A stretch of 39,918 nt of DNA, taken from positions 1 to 39,918 of the forward strand of contig DAHUYE010000082.1 of NCBI GenBank assembly GCA_027315345.1. The letters run 5' to 3'. A program made the translations under genes and the position numbers. The notes below the pieces were generated by a model. It was not told where the DNA came from. It saw nothing but the letters and a program-made list of their open reading frames with translations, and made no database searches. Numbering within the stretch: the stretch's first letter is position 1; every line of letters starts with the position of its first letter. Origin of the DNA: Actinomycetota bacterium. Its GTDB lineage: Bacteria > Actinomycetota > Acidimicrobiia > Acidimicrobiales > JAJPHE01. This document shows positions 22,426 through 30,622 of the stretch, one piece after another.

Positions 22426-22431
22426 TACACT
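22426..22431 (+). promoter_or_regulatory. Putative -10 box of the Lrp/AsnC gene
   Basis: TACACT, predicted start near 22438, then GGAGG at about 22453 before TTG 22465. No good -35 was found, which is compatible with activation or autoregulation. Confidence 0.35.
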
Positions 22432-22464
22432 TCGTCCAGAATCCACTGTCCCTGGAGGCCGGCC

Positions 22465-22944
22465 TTGAGCGCAACCCATCCCGTGGCCCTGGACGACGTG
22501 GACCGCCGCCTCCTGGCCGCCCTGGTCGAGGACGGCCGCATATCGGTCAATGAGCTGGCCACCCGGGCCTCGGTGTCCCGGGCCACCGCCTACAGCCGCT
22601 TCGAACGGCTGCGCCGCAGCGGGGTGCTGCGGGGTTTCCACGCCGATTTGGATCCGGTGGCCATCGGCCAGCCCATCGCCGCCATCGTGCTGGTCGACGT
22701 CAACCAGGGCGACTGGCCCCGGCTGCGGGCCGAGCTGGTCCAGCTGCCGGGGGTCCAGTGGCTGGCCCTCACCAGCGGTACCTTCGACTTCCTGCTGCTC
22801 GTACGGGCGGCGGACATGCAGTCCCTGCGGGATCTGGTCCTGCTCCGTCTGCAGGCCATGAAGGCGGTCCGCTCCACCCAGACCATCTTCGTCATGGATG
22901 AACAGCACCGGCCCCCCTTCCTGGACGCCCTGAGCGAGGCCTGA
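22465..22944 (+). CDS. Lrp/AsnC-family regulator
   Basis: 159 residues. The N-terminal helix-turn-helix (about 10-60) reads LDDVDRRLLAALVEDGRISV, then NELATRASVSRATAYSRFERL. The C-terminal RAM ligand-binding domain starts near GQPIAAIVLVDV and includes LALTSGTFDFLLLVRAADMQSL. Such proteins form dimers to octamers and respond to amino acids. TTG 22465 follows CTGGAGGCCGG, a good ribosome site. Its divergence from the Phe/Tyr operon suggests that it senses phenylalanine, tyrosine or a related compound and controls that operon; this is inference from position. It converges with the alcohol dehydrogenase gene (15-bp gap). Confidence 0.9.
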   Translation: MSATHPVALDDVDRRLLAALVEDGRISVNELATRASVSRATAYSRFERLRRSGVLRGFHADLDPVAIGQPIAAIVLVDVNQGDWPRLRAELVQLPGVQWLALTSGTFDFLLLVRAADMQSLRDLVLLRLQAMKAVRSTQTIFVMDEQHRPPFLDALSEA

Positions 22945-22959
22945 CGGGCGCCGCCGCGC

Positions 22960-24210
22960 TCAGCGGTGGTCGATGGCCACCTTCACCGCCCCGGAATTGG
23001 CCTGGTCGGCGATGGCGGCGAAAGCCTCCCGCCATTGGGCCAACGGATAGGTGTGGGTGAGCATGCGGACGATGTCCACCCGGCCGGAGCCGGCCAGGTC
23101 GAGGTAGTGCTGGATGCCGTGGGCCCGGCGGCCCTCGACCTCCTCGATGCCGAAGGCGTTGGACCCCACCCAGCGGATCTCCTTGAAGTACAGAGGACTC
23201 CACTCCCACCGGCCCGGGCCGTGAAAGCCCTCCTTGACCAGGGTGCCGCGGGCCTTGAGCACCCGCACCCCGACCTCGAAGGTCTCCGGCTTGCCCACCG
23301 TGTCGTAGACGACATCGATACCGCCGGGATGGCACATGGGCAGGGCGTCGTCCATCATCATCCCCCCGGTGACGATGTTGCCTCCCGACCAGTCGGCCAG
23401 GGCCTCGATCAGACCCAGTCGGGGTTCGTGCTCCAGCACCAGGTCGGCCCCGAGGGACCGGGCCAGCTCGGCCTGGGCCGGGAAGCGGGCCACCACCGCC
23501 ACCTGGACCCCGGGGTAGAGAGCTTTGAGGCCGGCCAGGGCGGTGGTGCCGAGGGAGCCGGCGCCGTAGACGACAACCTTTCCGCCCGGGGGCGGAGGGT
23601 TGCGGGTCACGGCGTGCAGGGAGACGGCAAAGGGATCGGCCAGCACCGCCTGCTCGTCCGACAGCGAGTCGGGAACGGGGAACATCATGGTGGAGTGGGC
23701 CGGCATCAGTTCGGCGTAGCCCCCGGTGGCGTCGGAAGAGACCCCGGTGTGGATGCCCCTGCTGATGGAGCCGGACAGGAAGCTGTGGCACAGGCTGTAG
23801 TCACCGGCCACGCAGGCCGGACACTCCGGGGTGATGCCCCGGGCCCGGCAGGCCAGCCAGGGGTTGATGACGACCCGCTGGCCGATGTCGAAGCCCTCCG
23901 CCTTCGGGCCGGCTTCCACCACTTCGCCCACCACCTCGTGGCCCATCACCTGGGGGAAGGAACAGAAGGCGGCCATGGCGCTGTCGGCGTCGTCGGCGCC
24001 GAAGTCCATCAGGGCCTGCTTGGAGTCCGAGCCACAGATGCCGACCAGGCGGGGCTTGACCACGTACCAGTCCGGCCGCAGGGGCCGGGCGTCCTCCATG
24101 TCCACCAGGGCCATGGGGGTGCTGGCCAGGTTGAGCAGGAGACCGCTGGCCCCCGGTGGTGGTGTCCACGCCTCGGTGGGCACCTCGAAGTCGAATACCA
24201 GCGCTTTCAA
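22960..24210 (-). CDS. Zinc-dependent medium-chain alcohol dehydrogenase
   Basis: 416 residues, somewhat longer than typical (about 350-380). Catalytic zinc ligands: C59 in GICGSD and H91/E92 in MGHE. A structural zinc lobe is suggested by C121, C130, C133 and C141. The NAD-binding motif VVVYGAGSLGTTAL starts the Rossmann domain. The C-terminal part includes VDVVYDTVGKPETFEVGVRVLKARGTLV. TTG 24210 overlaps the stop of the SDR gene as TTGA, with GAGAAAAC upstream. It ends an operon acyl-CoA dehydrogenase - SDR - ADH, so it probably oxidises an alcohol in the same degradation route. Substrate unknown. Confidence 0.85.
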   Translation of the reverse strand: MKALVFDFEVPTEAWTPPPGASGLLLNLASTPMALVDMEDARPLRPDWYVVKPRLVGICGSDSKQALMDFGADDADSAMAAFCSFPQVMGHEVVGEVVEAGPKAEGFDIGQRVVINPWLACRARGITPECPACVAGDYSLCHSFLSGSISRGIHTGVSSDATGGYAELMPAHSTMMFPVPDSLSDEQAVLADPFAVSLHAVTRNPPPPGGKVVVYGAGSLGTTALAGLKALYPGVQVAVVARFPAQAELARSLGADLVLEHEPRLGLIEALADWSGGNIVTGGMMMDDALPMCHPGGIDVVYDTVGKPETFEVGVRVLKARGTLVKEGFHGPGRWEWSPLYFKEIRWVGSNAFGIEEVEGRRAHGIQHYLDLAGSGRVDIVRMLTHTYPLAQWREAFAAIADQANSGAVKVAIDHR

Positions 24211-25043
24211 GTTTTCTCCTCGGACTGGTCGGACGGGTCGGACTGGTCGGACTGGGACGGGTTGGCCCCGGACAGGGTTGCGACCATGGCGATATAGCCG
24301 TCGATGTCGGAGTCCTTGAACTCCACCACCGACTTCATGTCGGGCAGGTAGTGCTCAAAGCGGTCGGACCCGATGGCGGCCAGGATGCCTTCGGCCACCA
24401 CCGACGGCGGCTCCTTGGGGCCTTCGAAGTAGAGGGCCTTCTCCTCCCCGGGCCGGTCCCAGATGTCGGTGTCGATGGCGCCGGGCTGGATGAGGCGGAC
24501 CCGCACCCCGGTGCCGTGCAGGTCCATGGCCATGGACTCGCTCCATCCGGTCAGAGCGAACTTGGAGGCGGTGTAGGCGGCCTCGTGCCCGATGCCGAGT
24601 CGCCCGCCCAGGCTGGCCACGTTGACGATGGTGCCCGAGCCCCGGGCCAGCATGGCGGGCAGCACGGCCAGGGTCATGCGCACCGGGGAGAAGAAGTTGA
24701 CCCGCATGGCGTGTTCGACGTCGTCGAACTTCAGGCGTTCGATGGGCCGGACCTTGGGCACCGCCGCGTTGTTGATGAGAACGTCGAGATGGCCGAAGTG
24801 GGCCCAGGCATCCCGGGCCAGCTCCTCGGCCGCCTCCAGATCGGAAAGGTCCACGGCCCAGTAGGTGCAATCGGGGCTGGACCGCCGGCACTCCCCGGCC
24901 ACCGCCTCCAGGTTGGCCTGGCGGCGCCCGACCAGGCCCACCGTTGCCCCGGCCGCCGCCAGCGCCTTGGCCGTGGCCGCTCCGATGCCCGAGGAGGCGC
25001 CGGTGATGAGCACCCGGGCGCCGTCCAGCGCCGTGGCGCTCAC
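24207..25043 (-). CDS. Short-chain dehydrogenase/reductase
   Basis: 278 residues of the classical SDR family. The cofactor motif is TGASSGIG (14-21), NNAA near 91-94 the central strand motif, and the catalytic set S144, Y157 and K161 (YTASK). The C-terminal part (MKSVVEFKDSDIDGYIA) resembles SDRs annotated with fatty acyl or steroid substrates, but specificity is not readable. GTG 25043 overlaps the acyl-CoA dehydrogenase stop as GTGA, so the long upstream open frame is antisense noise. The last residues (SDQ/SDP units) come from a 9-bp repeat and are probably disordered. Confidence 0.85.
   Translation of the reverse strand: MSATALDGARVLITGASSGIGAATAKALAAAGATVGLVGRRQANLEAVAGECRRSSPDCTYWAVDLSDLEAAEELARDAWAHFGHLDVLINNAAVPKVRPIERLKFDDVEHAMRVNFFSPVRMTLAVLPAMLARGSGTIVNVASLGGRLGIGHEAAYTASKFALTGWSESMAMDLHGTGVRVRLIQPGAIDTDIWDRPGEEKALYFEGPKEPPSVVAEGILAAIGSDRFEHYLPDMKSVVEFKDSDIDGYIAMVATLSGANPSQSDQSDPSDQSEEKT
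24221..24256 (-). repeat. Four 9-bp units in the SDR 3' end
   Basis: Units CGGACTGGT, CGGACGGGT, CGGACTGGT, CGGACTGGG on the plus strand. They encode tripeptide Ser-Asp-Gln/Pro units at the C-terminus and keep frame. Confidence 0.8.
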
Positions 25044-26239
25044 CGGCGGGGGAGCTGGATGGCCCGGTCGGCGATGATGTTCTTCTGCACCTCGGTGGCC
25101 CCGGCCCCGATGGAGGTGAAGCGCTGCCAGGGGTAGTTGTAGGCGGCGTGCCCGCCGTCGATGGCGTCGGGGCCGCCCTTGGCCAGGGCTCCCAACGGAC
25201 CGAGCAGGTCGAGGTTCAACTCGGCCAGACTCTGGGACAGGTGGCTCCACTGCAGTTTGGCCAGCGGCACCTCCGGCCAGTTCTTCTCCCCCTTGAGCAC
25301 CTTGGACAGGGCCCGGTTGTTGAGGAGCCGGGTCAGTTCGATCTGGGTCCAGGCCCGGGCGATGCGGTCCCGGATGTCGGGGTCCTCCAGGGCCTCGGGG
25401 TTGTGGGTGCGGGCGGCGTCGATCATGCGCTGCAGCTCGGAGGCCAGGCCGATGGACATGCCGGCCGTGCCCACCCGCTCGTGGCCGAGGGTGCCCATGG
25501 CCACCCCCCAGCCGTTGCCCTCCTCGCCCAAACGGTAGGCGACCGGCATGGGGGCATCGGTAAAAGTGACCTCGTTGAACATGGCCGCCCCGGTCACATC
25601 CCGGATGGGTGTGCACTCGATGCCGGGAGCCTCCATGTCGACGATCAGGGCGGTGATGCCCTCGTGCTTGGCCCCCCGGGAGATGGCGGTGGGGTCCGTG
25701 CGCACCAGGAACAGCCCCCACTTGGCCAAATGGGCGCTGGAGATCCAGATCTTGCGCCCGTTGAGGATGTACATGTCCCCGTCCTGCACCGCCTGGGTGC
25801 GCAGGTTGGCCAGGTCACTTCCGGCCTCAGGCTCGGTGAAGCCCTGGCACCAGTGCTCATCGGCGTTGAGGATCCCCGGCAGCCACATCTCCTTCTGCTC
25901 CTGGGTGCCCCAGCGGATGATCATGGGGCCGATCTGCCAGATGCCGTTGGCGTTGTAGATGCCGGGGGCCCGGGCCTCGGCCATCACGGCCGAGTAGATG
26001 ACGTTCTGCATGATGGTGGCCTCCCGGCCCCCCCACTCGATGGGCCAGTTGATGGCCGCCCACCGCCCCTCGTTGAGCCGCCGCTGCCAGGCCTGGCGGC
26101 GCTGCATGGTCCGCAGAGTGGAATCGGACTGCTCCGGGCCGATCTCCCCGAGGTCCTTGAACTCCGGGAGGTTGGCGTCCAGCCAGGAGCGCAACTCCTC
26201 CCGGAACTCCTCGTCTTCCGGCGCATAGGAGAAGTCCAT
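25040..26239 (-). CDS. Acyl-CoA dehydrogenase, first of a divergent pair
   Basis: 399 residues of the acyl-CoA dehydrogenase fold. Key segments: CQGFTEPEAGSDLANLRT (131-148, FAD/substrate contact), NGRKIWISS, FNEVTFTDAPMP, and GTLGHERVGTAG, whose Glu (E254) is at a position used as catalytic base in several family members. The C-terminal FTSIGAGATEVQKNIIADR is typical. ATG 26239 was chosen because the family start MDFSYAPEDEEFREELRSWL begins there and TAGCGT lies seven bases upstream; the longer frame to 26317 is not supported. The divergent neighbour encodes a second dehydrogenase, recalling heteromeric steroid side-chain enzymes. Downstream SDR and ADH are translationally coupled. Confidence 0.9.
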   Translation of the reverse strand: MDFSYAPEDEEFREELRSWLDANLPEFKDLGEIGPEQSDSTLRTMQRRQAWQRRLNEGRWAAINWPIEWGGREATIMQNVIYSAVMAEARAPGIYNANGIWQIGPMIIRWGTQEQKEMWLPGILNADEHWCQGFTEPEAGSDLANLRTQAVQDGDMYILNGRKIWISSAHLAKWGLFLVRTDPTAISRGAKHEGITALIVDMEAPGIECTPIRDVTGAAMFNEVTFTDAPMPVAYRLGEEGNGWGVAMGTLGHERVGTAGMSIGLASELQRMIDAARTHNPEALEDPDIRDRIARAWTQIELTRLLNNRALSKVLKGEKNWPEVPLAKLQWSHLSQSLAELNLDLLGPLGALAKGGPDAIDGGHAAYNYPWQRFTSIGAGATEVQKNIIADRAIQLPRR

Positions 26240-26246
26240 CGGGGCA

Positions 26247-26256
26247 ACGCTAACGT
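26247..26256. promoter_or_regulatory. Bidirectional -10 element between the acyl-CoA dehydrogenase genes
   Basis: ACGCTAACGT reads TAACGT on plus (26251-26256), eight bases before GTG 26265. It reads TAGCGT on minus (26252-26247), seven bases before ATG 26239. The two boxes share the central TA and the whole intergenic gap is 25 bp. Confidence 0.45.
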
Positions 26257-26264
26257 CCGCCGCC

Positions 26265-27359
26265 GTGGACTTCACCTTCAGCGCTGAGCAGGAAGCCATG
26301 CGGGACTCGGTCCGCACCTTCCTATCCGAGCGGACGCCTTCCGCCTACGTACGGGCGATGATCGAAGAGCCCGGCGGCTGCAGCGATGAGTTCTGGTCGG
26401 CCGTGGTCGACCTGGGCTGGGCCGGCCTGCTGGTGCCCGAGGCTCTGGGCGGCATCGGACTGGGCCTGGTCGACCTCCTTCCCCTGCAGGAGGAGATGGG
26501 CAAGCTGCCCCTGCCCGGGCCCTTCTTCTCCTCGGCCGTGTGCGCCACCCTGGCCGGCCTCCGCCTCGGTGACGAGGAGCTCCTGGCCCGGCTGGGCCGG
26601 GGCGAGCGGGCCACGCTGGCCCTGGAGGAGGGTGGCGCCGCCGATCCGCTGGGCGGCATCCGGACCGAGGCCCGGCGGGACGGCGGGGGCGGGGCCGGCT
26701 GGAGTCTCAACGGGGTCAAGCCCCTGGTCCTGGACGGCTCCACCGCCCGGGTGGCCGTGGTGGTGGCCCGCGATCCCGACGGACTGGCCGCCTTCCTGGT
26801 GGAAGTGCCGGCGGCCGAGCCCGTCCCATCCCTCGACGTGACCAGGAAGATGACGCGCCTGGCCCTGGACGACCGCCCGGCCCGTCGGATCGGGCCGGCG
26901 GGGGACCAGACCGCCGTCATCTCCCGGGTGCTGGATGACATCGGGATCGCCCTGTCGGCCGAGACGGTGGGGGCGTCGGACCGGGCTCTGCAGATGGCCA
27001 TCGAATACTCCAAGGTGCGGGTCCAGTTCGACCGGCCCATCGCCACCTTCCAGGCCATCAAGCACAAGATCGTGGACATGCTTCATCAGCTGGAGTTGTC
27101 CCGGGTCGGCACCCACTGGGCCGCCTGGGCCAGCGACGTGGAGGACGCGCAGCGGGCGCCGGCGGCGGCCATGTGCAAGGGCTTCGTGGCCGAGGCGGCC
27201 AACATGATCACGGCCGAGAACATCCAGGTCCACGGCGGGGTCGGCTTCACCTGGGACGTGGACTGTCATCTTCTGTTCCGCCGGGTCAAGCAGAACGACC
27301 TGCTGTTCGGCTCGCAGAGTTTCCATCGGCGCCGCCTGGCCGACCTGATCCTGGCCTGA
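26265..27359 (+). CDS. Acyl-CoA dehydrogenase, second of a divergent pair
   Basis: 364 residues, slightly short for the family. N-terminal MDFTFSAEQEAMRDSVRTFL is standard. LALEEGGAADPLGG stands where most members have a clear TEP.AGSD segment, so the FAD/substrate loop is degenerate. The C-terminal half keeps ALSAETVGASDRALQMAIEYSKVRVQFDRPIATFQAIKHK and IQVHGGVGFTWDVDCHLLFRR, with FAD and CoA contacts. Such a lopsided pair, one partner with a good mid-domain and one with a good C-terminal half, fits alpha-beta acyl-CoA dehydrogenases of steroid catabolism. GTG 26265 is nearly leaderless. The gamma-glutamyltransferase-like gene follows 20 bp after its stop. Confidence 0.88.
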   Translation: MDFTFSAEQEAMRDSVRTFLSERTPSAYVRAMIEEPGGCSDEFWSAVVDLGWAGLLVPEALGGIGLGLVDLLPLQEEMGKLPLPGPFFSSAVCATLAGLRLGDEELLARLGRGERATLALEEGGAADPLGGIRTEARRDGGGGAGWSLNGVKPLVLDGSTARVAVVVARDPDGLAAFLVEVPAAEPVPSLDVTRKMTRLALDDRPARRIGPAGDQTAVISRVLDDIGIALSAETVGASDRALQMAIEYSKVRVQFDRPIATFQAIKHKIVDMLHQLELSRVGTHWAAWASDVEDAQRAPAAAMCKGFVAEAANMITAENIQVHGGVGFTWDVDCHLLFRRVKQNDLLFGSQSFHRRRLADLILA

Positions 27360-27379
27360 GTTCGGGGGTGGGTGGCATC

Positions 27380-28963
27380 GTGACCGAGCTCGTCCCCGCC
27401 GTCACGGCCCGGGCCCCGTCGGGGATGGTGTGCTCGGTCGATCACCTCGCCTCCCAGGCCGGCCTGGCCATGCTCAGGGCCGGCGGCAGCGCCGCCGACG
27501 CGGCCGTGGCCACCAGCGCCGTACTGGCCGTCACCAGCCCCCACCTGTGCGGAGCCGGTGGAGATCTGCTGGCCGTGGTGGTCCCGCCCAGTGGCCCGCC
27601 GGCGGCGCTCAACGCCTCGGGCCGGGCCGGTTCCGGTGCCGATCCGGACCGGCTGCGCTCCGAGGGCTTCACGACCATGCCCTTCCGAAATGACATCCGC
27701 TCGGTCACCGTGCCCGGCTGCGTCGACGGCTGGGTGGCCCTGCACGATCGCTTCGGGCGGCTGCCCCTGGCCGAGGTGCTGGCCCCGGCCGAGACCTATG
27801 CCCGGGAGGGATTCCCCGCCTCTCCGACCCTGGCCGCGGCGGGGGCGGTGGTGGCCGAGGTGGCCGGAGCCGAGGACCTGACCGGAGGAGGACCCCTCCG
27901 GGTCGGGACCAGGCTGCGCCGGCCCGGGATGGGGGAGGCCTTGGCCGCCATCGCCGCTGCCGGCCGGGCCGGCTTCTATCAGGGCGCCTTCGGGTCGGAG
28001 CTCATCGCCCTGGGCCGGGGCGAGTTCACCGAGTCCGATCTGGCCCGCAACCAGGCCGACTGGGTCGAGCCGCTGGTGGTGGAGGCTTGGGGCAACCGGC
28101 TGTGGACGGTGCCCCCCAACTCCCAGGGCTATCTGACCCTGGCCTCGGCCTGGATAGCCGCCGGTCTGGAGGTCCCGGTCGATCCGTCCGACCCGCTCTG
28201 GGCCCACCTGCTGGTGGAGGCGGCCCGCCAGGCGGCCGGTGATCGCCTGGCCGCCCTCTACGAAGGTGCCGACGGTCAGGCCCTGCTGGCCGAGGAGAGG
28301 CTCGGTCCCCGCCGCGACGGCATCCGTTCCGACCGGGCCGGCCTGATCGGTGGCGCCTTCGGGGCCGGGGACACCATCGCCCTCACCACCGTGGACCGGG
28401 ACCGCATGGGCGTATCCGTGCTCCAGTCCAACGCCTCGGGCTTCGGTTCCCACCTGGTCCTGCCCGGGCTGCGCATCTTCCTGCACAACCGGGGCATCGG
28501 TTTCTCCCTTGAGCCTGGCCACCCCGGCGAGTATGGACCGGGGCGCCGGCCGGCCCACACCCTCAGCCCCCTGGCCGCCACCACCCCGAACGGCCGGCTC
28601 CGGGGCGTGCTGGGCAGCATGGGCGGGGACGGCCAGCCCCAGTTCCTGCTGCAGGTCCTGGCCCGCTGGCTGGTGGGCGGGGAGGCCCCGGGCGATGCCG
28701 TGGCGGCCGGCCGCTGGGTGCTGCGAGGCGGCCAGACCGGCTTCGACACCTGGAACGGCGGCGGTGACGACGTGACGGTGGCCATCGAGGCCCATGCCCC
28801 GGCCGGGTGGGCGGACGGCCTGATCGGGCGCGGTCACCGGGTGGAGACGGCTCGTCCCTTCGACCACGGCTTCGGCCACGCCCATCTCATCAGCGTGGAA
28901 GACGACCACCTGGCCGGCGGCACCGACCCCCGGCCCCGCTTCGGTGCTGCCTCTGGGTATTGA
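27380..28963 (+). CDS. Gamma-glutamyltransferase-like Ntn-hydrolase
   Basis: About 527 residues of the gamma-glutamyltranspeptidase family, self-cleaving N-terminal-nucleophile hydrolases. Recognisable parts: GGSAADAAVATSAVLAVTSPHLCGAGGD near the N-terminus, and the processing site GDTIALTTVD, where T332 aligns with the nucleophile. The usual Thr-Thr-His reads Thr-Ile-Ala here, an atypical neighbourhood. The GSMGGDGQPQF segment matches the oxyanion region. There is no signal peptide, so the protein looks cytoplasmic, unlike classical periplasmic enzymes; a role as an acylase or amidase on a pathway intermediate is possible. GTG 27380 follows a G-rich stretch 20 bp after the dehydrogenase. The stop lies inside a 16-bp tandem duplication. 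Confidence 0.82.
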   Translation: MTELVPAVTARAPSGMVCSVDHLASQAGLAMLRAGGSAADAAVATSAVLAVTSPHLCGAGGDLLAVVVPPSGPPAALNASGRAGSGADPDRLRSEGFTTMPFRNDIRSVTVPGCVDGWVALHDRFGRLPLAEVLAPAETYAREGFPASPTLAAAGAVVAEVAGAEDLTGGGPLRVGTRLRRPGMGEALAAIAAAGRAGFYQGAFGSELIALGRGEFTESDLARNQADWVEPLVVEAWGNRLWTVPPNSQGYLTLASAWIAAGLEVPVDPSDPLWAHLLVEAARQAAGDRLAALYEGADGQALLAEERLGPRRDGIRSDRAGLIGGAFGAGDTIALTTVDRDRMGVSVLQSNASGFGSHLVLPGLRIFLHNRGIGFSLEPGHPGEYGPGRRPAHTLSPLAATTPNGRLRGVLGSMGGDGQPQFLLQVLARWLVGGEAPGDAVAAGRWVLRGGQTGFDTWNGGGDDVTVAIEAHAPAGWADGLIGRGHRVETARPFDHGFGHAHLISVEDDHLAGGTDPRPRFGAASGY

Positions 28964-28989
28964 CGCCGAGCGCTATTGACGCCGAGCGC
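28958..28989. repeat. 16-bp tandem duplication across convergent stop codons
   Basis: TATTGACGCCGAGCGC is present twice without interruption. The first copy holds the TGA that ends the transferase-like gene; the second copy reaches the last base of the ligase stop codon (28989-28991). The duplication therefore makes up nearly all of the 25-bp convergent gap. Confidence 0.9.
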
Positions 28990-30521
28990 TACTGCCGGCT
29001 GAGCGGCTCGGCCGCCGGGGGCAGCTCGTGCTTGACGACCTTGCCGGTGGCGTTGCGGGGCAGTTCGTCCACGATGGTGTAGCGGCGGGGAACCTTGTAG
29101 TCGGACAGATGCTCGGACATGAAGGCCAGCAGTTCGGCCGGCTCCACCTGGGCCTCGGGGGCCAGCACCACCCAGGCGGCCACATCCTCACCCAGCACGT
29201 CGTGGGGGACGCCGGCCACGGCCGCTTCCAGAACGGCGGGATGCTCGAGGAGGGTCTCTTCGATGTCGGTGGCGTGCACGTTGTTCCCGCCCCGGATGAT
29301 GACGTCCTTCTTGCGCCCGACTATGTAGAGGTAGCCGTCCTCATCGATGCGGGCCAGGTCACCGGTGTGCAGCCAGCCGTCCTTCCAGGTGGCGGCGGTG
29401 GCCTCCGGGTCTCCGAAGTACTCGCGCTCCTGGCCCGGATTGGAAACCAGCAGCTCGCCCACCTGGTTCGGCCCCAACTCCTCACCGTCCTCATCGATCA
29501 CCTTGAGGGCGACGGTGGGGGCCGGCTTGCCCACTGACCCGACCCGGCGGTCGACCTCCTCGGGAGGTAGCGAGCAGTAGGCCGATCCGGCTTCGGTCAT
29601 GCCCCAGTTGTTCGACACCCAGGCCTGAGGCATCTTCTCCCGCAGGCGCCGGAAGGTGTCGGTCGGCAGCGGGGCCGAGCCGATGGTGGCCATGACCACG
29701 CTGGACATGTCGCAGTCCGTGAACCGGGAGTTGTTGATGAGGAGCTGGGCCATGGCCGGGACCAGGAACATGGCCGACGGGCGGTGCTCCTCGACCACCC
29801 GTAGCCAGGCGTCGGCGTCGAAGCGGGCCATGTAGAGCCCGGTCATGCCCAGCTTCATGGGGTTGTAGATGGAGGCGATGCCGGCGAAGGTGAACAGCGG
29901 CGATGCGTGCAGCCATCCGTCCCCGGTCCAGTTGGGCAGCCCGTTGGGGATCATGGCGGCATTGCGGTGCCTGACCACCACGCCCTTGGGCCGCCCGGTG
30001 GTGCCCGAGGTGTACATGATGTCGGCCATGTCGTCCCCGTCGACGGCCACGCTGGGCGCCTCTCCCTCGGCCGGCCCGGCGTCGGTCCAGGTCACGAAGC
30101 CGTCCGGGGCCCGGTCCATGGTGGTGACGGCCCGGCGCAGTGCCGGCAGAGCATCGAGGATCTCGGACAGGTTGGCGGTGGTGTCCGCCCCGGCCAAGGC
30201 CGCCACCGCCCCGGAGTGGCCGAGCACCTGTTCCAGCTCCCGCCGCGACAGTCGGGTGTTGGTGGGAACGGCCACCGCCCCGGCCTTGTGCACGGCCGAG
30301 TAGGCCACCATCCAGTGGAGGGCCTCGGCCGGGGCCAGGTAGATGGCCACCCGGTCCCCCTTGGCCACCCCGGCCCCGATCAGGCCCCGGGCCAGCCGGT
30401 CGGACTCGGCGTCCCATTGGGCGAAGGTCAGGGCCTCCCCGTCGGGCACCATCCGGTAGGCGACCTCGTCCGGGAAGTGCGCGGCCATGAGCCGGAGCTG
30501 GTCGACGAAGAGGTGGGCCAC
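28989..30521 (-). CDS. Acyl-CoA synthetase-like AMP-dependent ligase
   Basis: About 510 residues of the adenylate-forming family. The ATP loop is YTSGTTGRPKGVV, the A5 motif NNWGMTEAG, the A7 motif WLHTGDLARIDEDGYLYIVGRKKDVI, and the C-terminal catalytic Lys is in LPRNATGKVVK. The enzyme activates a carboxylic acid through an acyl-adenylate to a CoA thioester. GTG 30521 was chosen because homology starts at HLFVDQLRLMAAHFPDEVAY and a CACACT box lies six bases upstream; the further extension is not conserved. It diverges from the P450-ligase operon and converges with the transferase-like gene. Acyl substrate unknown. Confidence 0.88.
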   Translation of the reverse strand: MAHLFVDQLRLMAAHFPDEVAYRMVPDGEALTFAQWDAESDRLARGLIGAGVAKGDRVAIYLAPAEALHWMVAYSAVHKAGAVAVPTNTRLSRRELEQVLGHSGAVAALAGADTTANLSEILDALPALRRAVTTMDRAPDGFVTWTDAGPAEGEAPSVAVDGDDMADIMYTSGTTGRPKGVVVRHRNAAMIPNGLPNWTGDGWLHASPLFTFAGIASIYNPMKLGMTGLYMARFDADAWLRVVEEHRPSAMFLVPAMAQLLINNSRFTDCDMSSVVMATIGSAPLPTDTFRRLREKMPQAWVSNNWGMTEAGSAYCSLPPEEVDRRVGSVGKPAPTVALKVIDEDGEELGPNQVGELLVSNPGQEREYFGDPEATAATWKDGWLHTGDLARIDEDGYLYIVGRKKDVIIRGGNNVHATDIEETLLEHPAVLEAAVAGVPHDVLGEDVAAWVVLAPEAQVEPAELLAFMSEHLSDYKVPRRYTIVDELPRNATGKVVKHELPPAAEPLSRQ

Positions 30522-30589
30522 GGCACGAGTGTGAACCGTGCCGGCGGCCGCGGTCAACCCTGCCGCCGGGAAAGCTGACGCCCGTGTCA

Positions 30590-30595
30590 TATACA
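30590..30595 (+). promoter_or_regulatory. Putative -10 box of the P450-ligase-TetR operon
   Basis: TATACA in a small AT-rich patch, predicted start near 30602, then AGGGGGTGGC before GTG 30623. No clear -35. Confidence 0.4.
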
Positions 30596-30622
30596 GTTCC
30601 CGGCCCGGGAGCAGGGGGTGGC

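Noticed and set aside
25044-25721. N-terminal extension of the SDR to 25721
   Set aside because: It is antisense-frame noise over the acyl-CoA dehydrogenase; GTG 25043 overlaps that gene's stop as GTGA and begins the Rossmann fold.
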